The notes under the pieces: generated by a model | Seen by the model: only the letters and a program-made list of their open reading frames with translations | Told to the model about the DNA's origin: nothing | Database searches by the model: none | Translations under genes and position numbers: made by a program | Shown: piece after piece, positions 33,184 to 35,548 of the stretch | How positions within the stretch are numbered: the first letter of the stretch is position 1 | How the letters are laid out: each line of letters starts with the position of its first letter | DNA from: an uncultured Lachnospiraceae bacterium | GTDB taxonomy: Bacteria > Bacillota > Clostridia > Lachnospirales > Lachnospiraceae | DNA: 35,548 bases | Assembly (NCBI GenBank): GCA_902783775.1 | Contig: CACZSI010000077.1 | Span: forward strand, 1 to 35,548 | Reading direction: 5' to 3'

Positions 33184-35271
33184 ATGAAATTAATAAGGTT
33201 TTTAACATATTCTTTTGTCGTTGGTATATTAATTCTACTAGGAAATAATAATGTTAACGCAGCAGGTGTAGTCACGTATGACTACAATAATACTTCATAT
33301 GGTAATAGAACGATGGCTGATGTTGCACAAGAGTATTCAAAAGCAATAAATGCAGGTGAAACATATGTTAGTAATGATGAATCCACTTATTATACAGTAC
33401 CAGCATCAATAGAAGCTCCTTATAACCAAGGAACTCTTACAAATGATACGTTAAAATCTATGCAGGCAATGACTGATTTTTATAGATATCTGATAGGGGC
33501 AAGACCATTACAAAAGAAATGTGTTCAAAATGAATCATTACAGTATCAGGCTTTAGATAGAAATTTTCAGTTTAGTCATTCTATCAGCAATAGTAGTAAG
33601 CCAGAAGATATGTCTGATGAGTTATGGCAAAAAGGCTATAAATTAGACCATAATATACTAGCTCGTTATTCAACTCCTACAGATGCTATTACTAGCTGGG
33701 TAAATGAGGGATATATAACATATTCAAATACATGGGATACTACAGGACACAGAACAGCATTAATCTCACCGATTAATTCAAGTGTACAATTTGGATATTG
33801 TGGAGATATAGCAATAGGGAAAATATGTGAACGTAATAATACTGGTTACGATGAACCTTTTTACGCTTTTCCAGCAGCAGGTTTTATGCCTAAAAATGTA
33901 GTTTATCCAGGTTATTGTGTTTGGTCAACGTATTTAAATACTGAGTACGTAAAAGTAGAAGATAGTAGTAGTGTTGTTATAACAGTAACAAATACAAGAA
34001 CAGGTGAAAGTTACAAGTGTAAGAGTGAGGATTCAACTGCAACCATTGGAACAAGTACTATAAATTTTGTTCAACCATCGGACAATGAAGAGGATAGATA
34101 TACTGATACATATAGTGTTACGATAAAAGGATTAGTTGATGTGTCATCAGGTAATCCGGCAGTAATAAAATATGATGTAAAATTTTTTGATGTTAATGAG
34201 TATGCTAATTCATATGTAAAATCCGTGAAAGCGGAAGGTTTTTCTAAACTTGTTATTTATAAAAGTATGAATGATAAGGAAAATATGAAAAAAATAGCGG
34301 CAGTATTACCGAATAAAGTGACAGTAGTTGCTGACAGTGGTTATAAAACATCAGTAAGTGTAAAGGGAGCATGGAAATGGGATGAAAATAATCAATGCTA
34401 TATTAACAAAGCTGATGCAAGTGAATTGCCTAAGCATATTTCAGATAAATTAGGTAAATTGGAAAATATTAAGATTTCTTATGAAATATCTGATGATTAT
34501 TATGATCAATATAATTCTATTGGAACAGTGGGTACAGTTGCTGAAGGAAATACAATTCAAATGTATGTCTATAGAACTATGATGACATCACATCATAGTA
34601 AAATTTTTAAAATTAATCCAATAGAAGATGGATATGTAGGTGAAGAAATATTTGATAGATATACATCTAGTGAGTATGATGCAGAAGCAAGTGCGGCAAC
34701 AAGTTATCCTTATGATTATTATAATTTTGGACCACTAAAAGTATCTGACAGTGGAGAATATATTTCCATATATTATTCTGATGATGAATACTATGACGAA
34801 GCTTATGTTTCAGTTTCTACTAAGAAAATATCAATAAATCATCGTGATGCTTTTGATGTAATAGATATTCCTGGGACAAAACATAAGCATACTGAAAAAA
34901 TTATAAACGTAAAAAAGGCAACAATTTTTGAATCAGGGTATACCGGTGATATTTTTTGCTCATCATGTGGAAAAATAATAAAAAAAGGTGAGGTACTTAA
35001 AAAATTATCGCTGTCCAAACCAAAAGTCAAATGTGTCAAGAGAAAAACACGAATAAAAATAAAATGGACTAAAGTTATTAATGCAACATGTTATGAAATT
35101 CGCTATAAAAAAGGAAAAAAATGGAAGAAGAAAATAGTTAGAAAGACGAACTATACAATTAAAAAAATAAAAAAATATAAAAAAATAAAAATAAAAATTC
35201 GTGCGATTGCTGTGAATAATAAGTCAAAAGTTTGTAGTTCTACAGTGAAAAAAACACTTAGAATTAAATAG
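33184..35271 (+). CDS. Secreted CAP (SCP)-domain protein with lysine-rich C-terminal module
   Basis: A 695-residue exported protein with a signal peptide (about 1-26, ending NVNA). A CAP-superfamily domain spans about 75-235: MQAMTDFYRYLIGARPL, LQYQALDRNFQFSHS, KPEDMSDELW, and TTGHRTALISPINSSVQFGY, as in bacterial SCP-like proteins. The middle (about 245-570) is beta-rich and unassigned. A short C-x2-C element (FCSSCGK) near 600 precedes the basic Fn3-like tail ending KKTLRIK. Unlike its neighbours, which strongly prefer CAG for glutamine, it uses mainly CAA, hinting at recent acquisition. It has its own promoter and terminator. Bacterial CAP proteins are poorly understood; adhesion, wall binding or protease-like roles are all possible. 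Confidence 0.85.
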   Translation: MKLIRFLTYSFVVGILILLGNNNVNAAGVVTYDYNNTSYGNRTMADVAQEYSKAINAGETYVSNDESTYYTVPASIEAPYNQGTLTNDTLKSMQAMTDFYRYLIGARPLQKKCVQNESLQYQALDRNFQFSHSISNSSKPEDMSDELWQKGYKLDHNILARYSTPTDAITSWVNEGYITYSNTWDTTGHRTALISPINSSVQFGYCGDIAIGKICERNNTGYDEPFYAFPAAGFMPKNVVYPGYCVWSTYLNTEYVKVEDSSSVVITVTNTRTGESYKCKSEDSTATIGTSTINFVQPSDNEEDRYTDTYSVTIKGLVDVSSGNPAVIKYDVKFFDVNEYANSYVKSVKAEGFSKLVIYKSMNDKENMKKIAAVLPNKVTVVADSGYKTSVSVKGAWKWDENNQCYINKADASELPKHISDKLGKLENIKISYEISDDYYDQYNSIGTVGTVAEGNTIQMYVYRTMMTSHHSKIFKINPIEDGYVGEEIFDRYTSSEYDAEASAATSYPYDYYNFGPLKVSDSGEYISIYYSDDEYYDEAYVSVSTKKISINHRDAFDVIDIPGTKHKHTEKIINVKKATIFESGYTGDIFCSSCGKIIKKGEVLKKLSLSKPKVKCVKRKTRIKIKWTKVINATCYEIRYKKGKKWKKKIVRKTNYTIKKIKKYKKIKIKIRAIAVNNKSKVCSSTVKKTLRIK

Positions 35272-35304
35272 TTAAAAGCAGGCTTTGATTGATTATTAAG
35301 AAAA

Positions 35305-35333
35305 GGAACTTCTATAAGGAAGTTCTTTTTTTA
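35305..35333 (+). terminator. Intrinsic terminator after the CAP-domain gene
   Basis: GAACTTC (35306-35312) pairs with GAAGTTC (35319-35325) around TATAAG, followed by seven T. Confidence 0.9.
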
Positions 35334-35367
35334 TGAACGAAATAGATGAAAAATAAGTGCTATTGTT

Positions 35368-35398
35368 TTGTGACGTGAAAAGAGAAAGAATGTATAAT
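35368..35398 (+). promoter_or_regulatory. Candidate promoter of the YjbR-like gene
   Basis: TATAAT (35393-35398) with a weak TTGTGA (35368-35373) at 19-nt spacing. It lies 57 nt before the start codon. Confidence 0.5.
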
Positions 35399-35455
35399 TA
35401 AATATAAATAGTTATCAAATATTTAGTGTTTTATGAAAAGAATGGAGAGAAATCT

Positions 35456-35548
35456 ATGAGAACAAGAGAACAGGCACTGACCTATGGACTGTCATTTCCT
35501 GACACGTATCAGGAGGCACCCTTTCATGATCCCAATTGGCAATTGGTT
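35456..35548 (+). CDS. YjbR/MmcQ-family protein (5' part)
   Basis: The first 31 residues of a protein that runs off the right edge: MRTREQALTYGLSFPDTYQE followed by APFHDPNWQLV. The pattern LSFPDTYQEAPFHDPNW matches the start of the MmcQ/YjbR (DUF419) family, small proteins with a double-stranded-DNA-binding-like fold and unclear function. The ATG at 35456 follows GGAGAGA. It is a separate transcription unit after the terminator at 35305. Confidence 0.85.
   Translation, partial: MRTREQALTYGLSFPDTYQEAPFHDPNWQLV

Overview
The window looks like a chromosomal segment of a low-GC Clostridia bacterium, most likely a Lachnospiraceae member (Butyrivibrio, Pseudobutyrivibrio, Roseburia or Lachnospira type). 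I infer this from the AT-rich codon use, the type III glutamine synthetase, the ammonium transporter fused to a P-II domain, the Thr/Gln/Pro-linked secreted proteins and the lysine-rich C-terminal modules. There are no rRNA or tRNA genes, no insertion sequence, no CRISPR array and no phage genes.

Layout. (1) 1-4974: the 3' tail of an unidentified gene, a frameshifted and 5'-truncated secreted hydrolase on the minus strand, a VanZ-family membrane protein coupled to a beta-lactamase-fold serine hydrolase, and an unusual secreted protein with eight acidic 'GD[V/I]xxNPW' repeats. (2) 5148-16119: an uninterrupted plus-strand cell-surface polysaccharide operon: UDP-galactopyranose mutase (glf), rfbD and rfbC for dTDP-L-rhamnose, three GT4 glycosyltransferases, a hexapeptide acyltransferase, a membrane-anchored Ig-like (DUF5011-type) protein, two consecutive Wzz/bacterial tyrosine kinase fusions (the second with a Gly-Tyr tail of about 20 tyrosines) and a second VanZ protein. 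No flippase, polymerase, initiating transferase, rmlA or rmlB is present. (3) 16114-17797 on the minus strand: an Lrp/AsnC regulator followed by a nucleotidyltransferase-fold protein. (4) 18176-20717: two secreted proteins with Big2, BspA-type leucine-rich repeat and lysine-rich modules. (5) 20950-33015: a nitrogen assimilation block, glnN, amt-P-II, then gltB-gltD-pyrG, which takes up ammonium, fixes it into glutamine and glutamate and uses glutamine amide nitrogen for CTP. (6) 33184-end: a secreted CAP-domain protein with atypical codon use and the start of a YjbR/MmcQ protein.

The most interesting regulatory signal is that glnN, amt and gltB each have a strong intrinsic-terminator hairpin between the preceding gene and their own start. 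For glnN and gltB it lies only about 10-35 nt after a good sigma-A promoter, which suggests transcription attenuation. AT-rich half-sites (ATTTAAGT/ACTTAAAT) recur upstream of the Lrp-family gene and upstream of gltB, and a related 14-mer lies upstream of amt. The most interesting protein-level signals are the eight GD[V/I]xxNPW repeats, the Gly-Tyr kinase tail and a recurring lysine-rich C-terminal module on secreted proteins. All functions are assigned by reading motifs and were not checked by database search.
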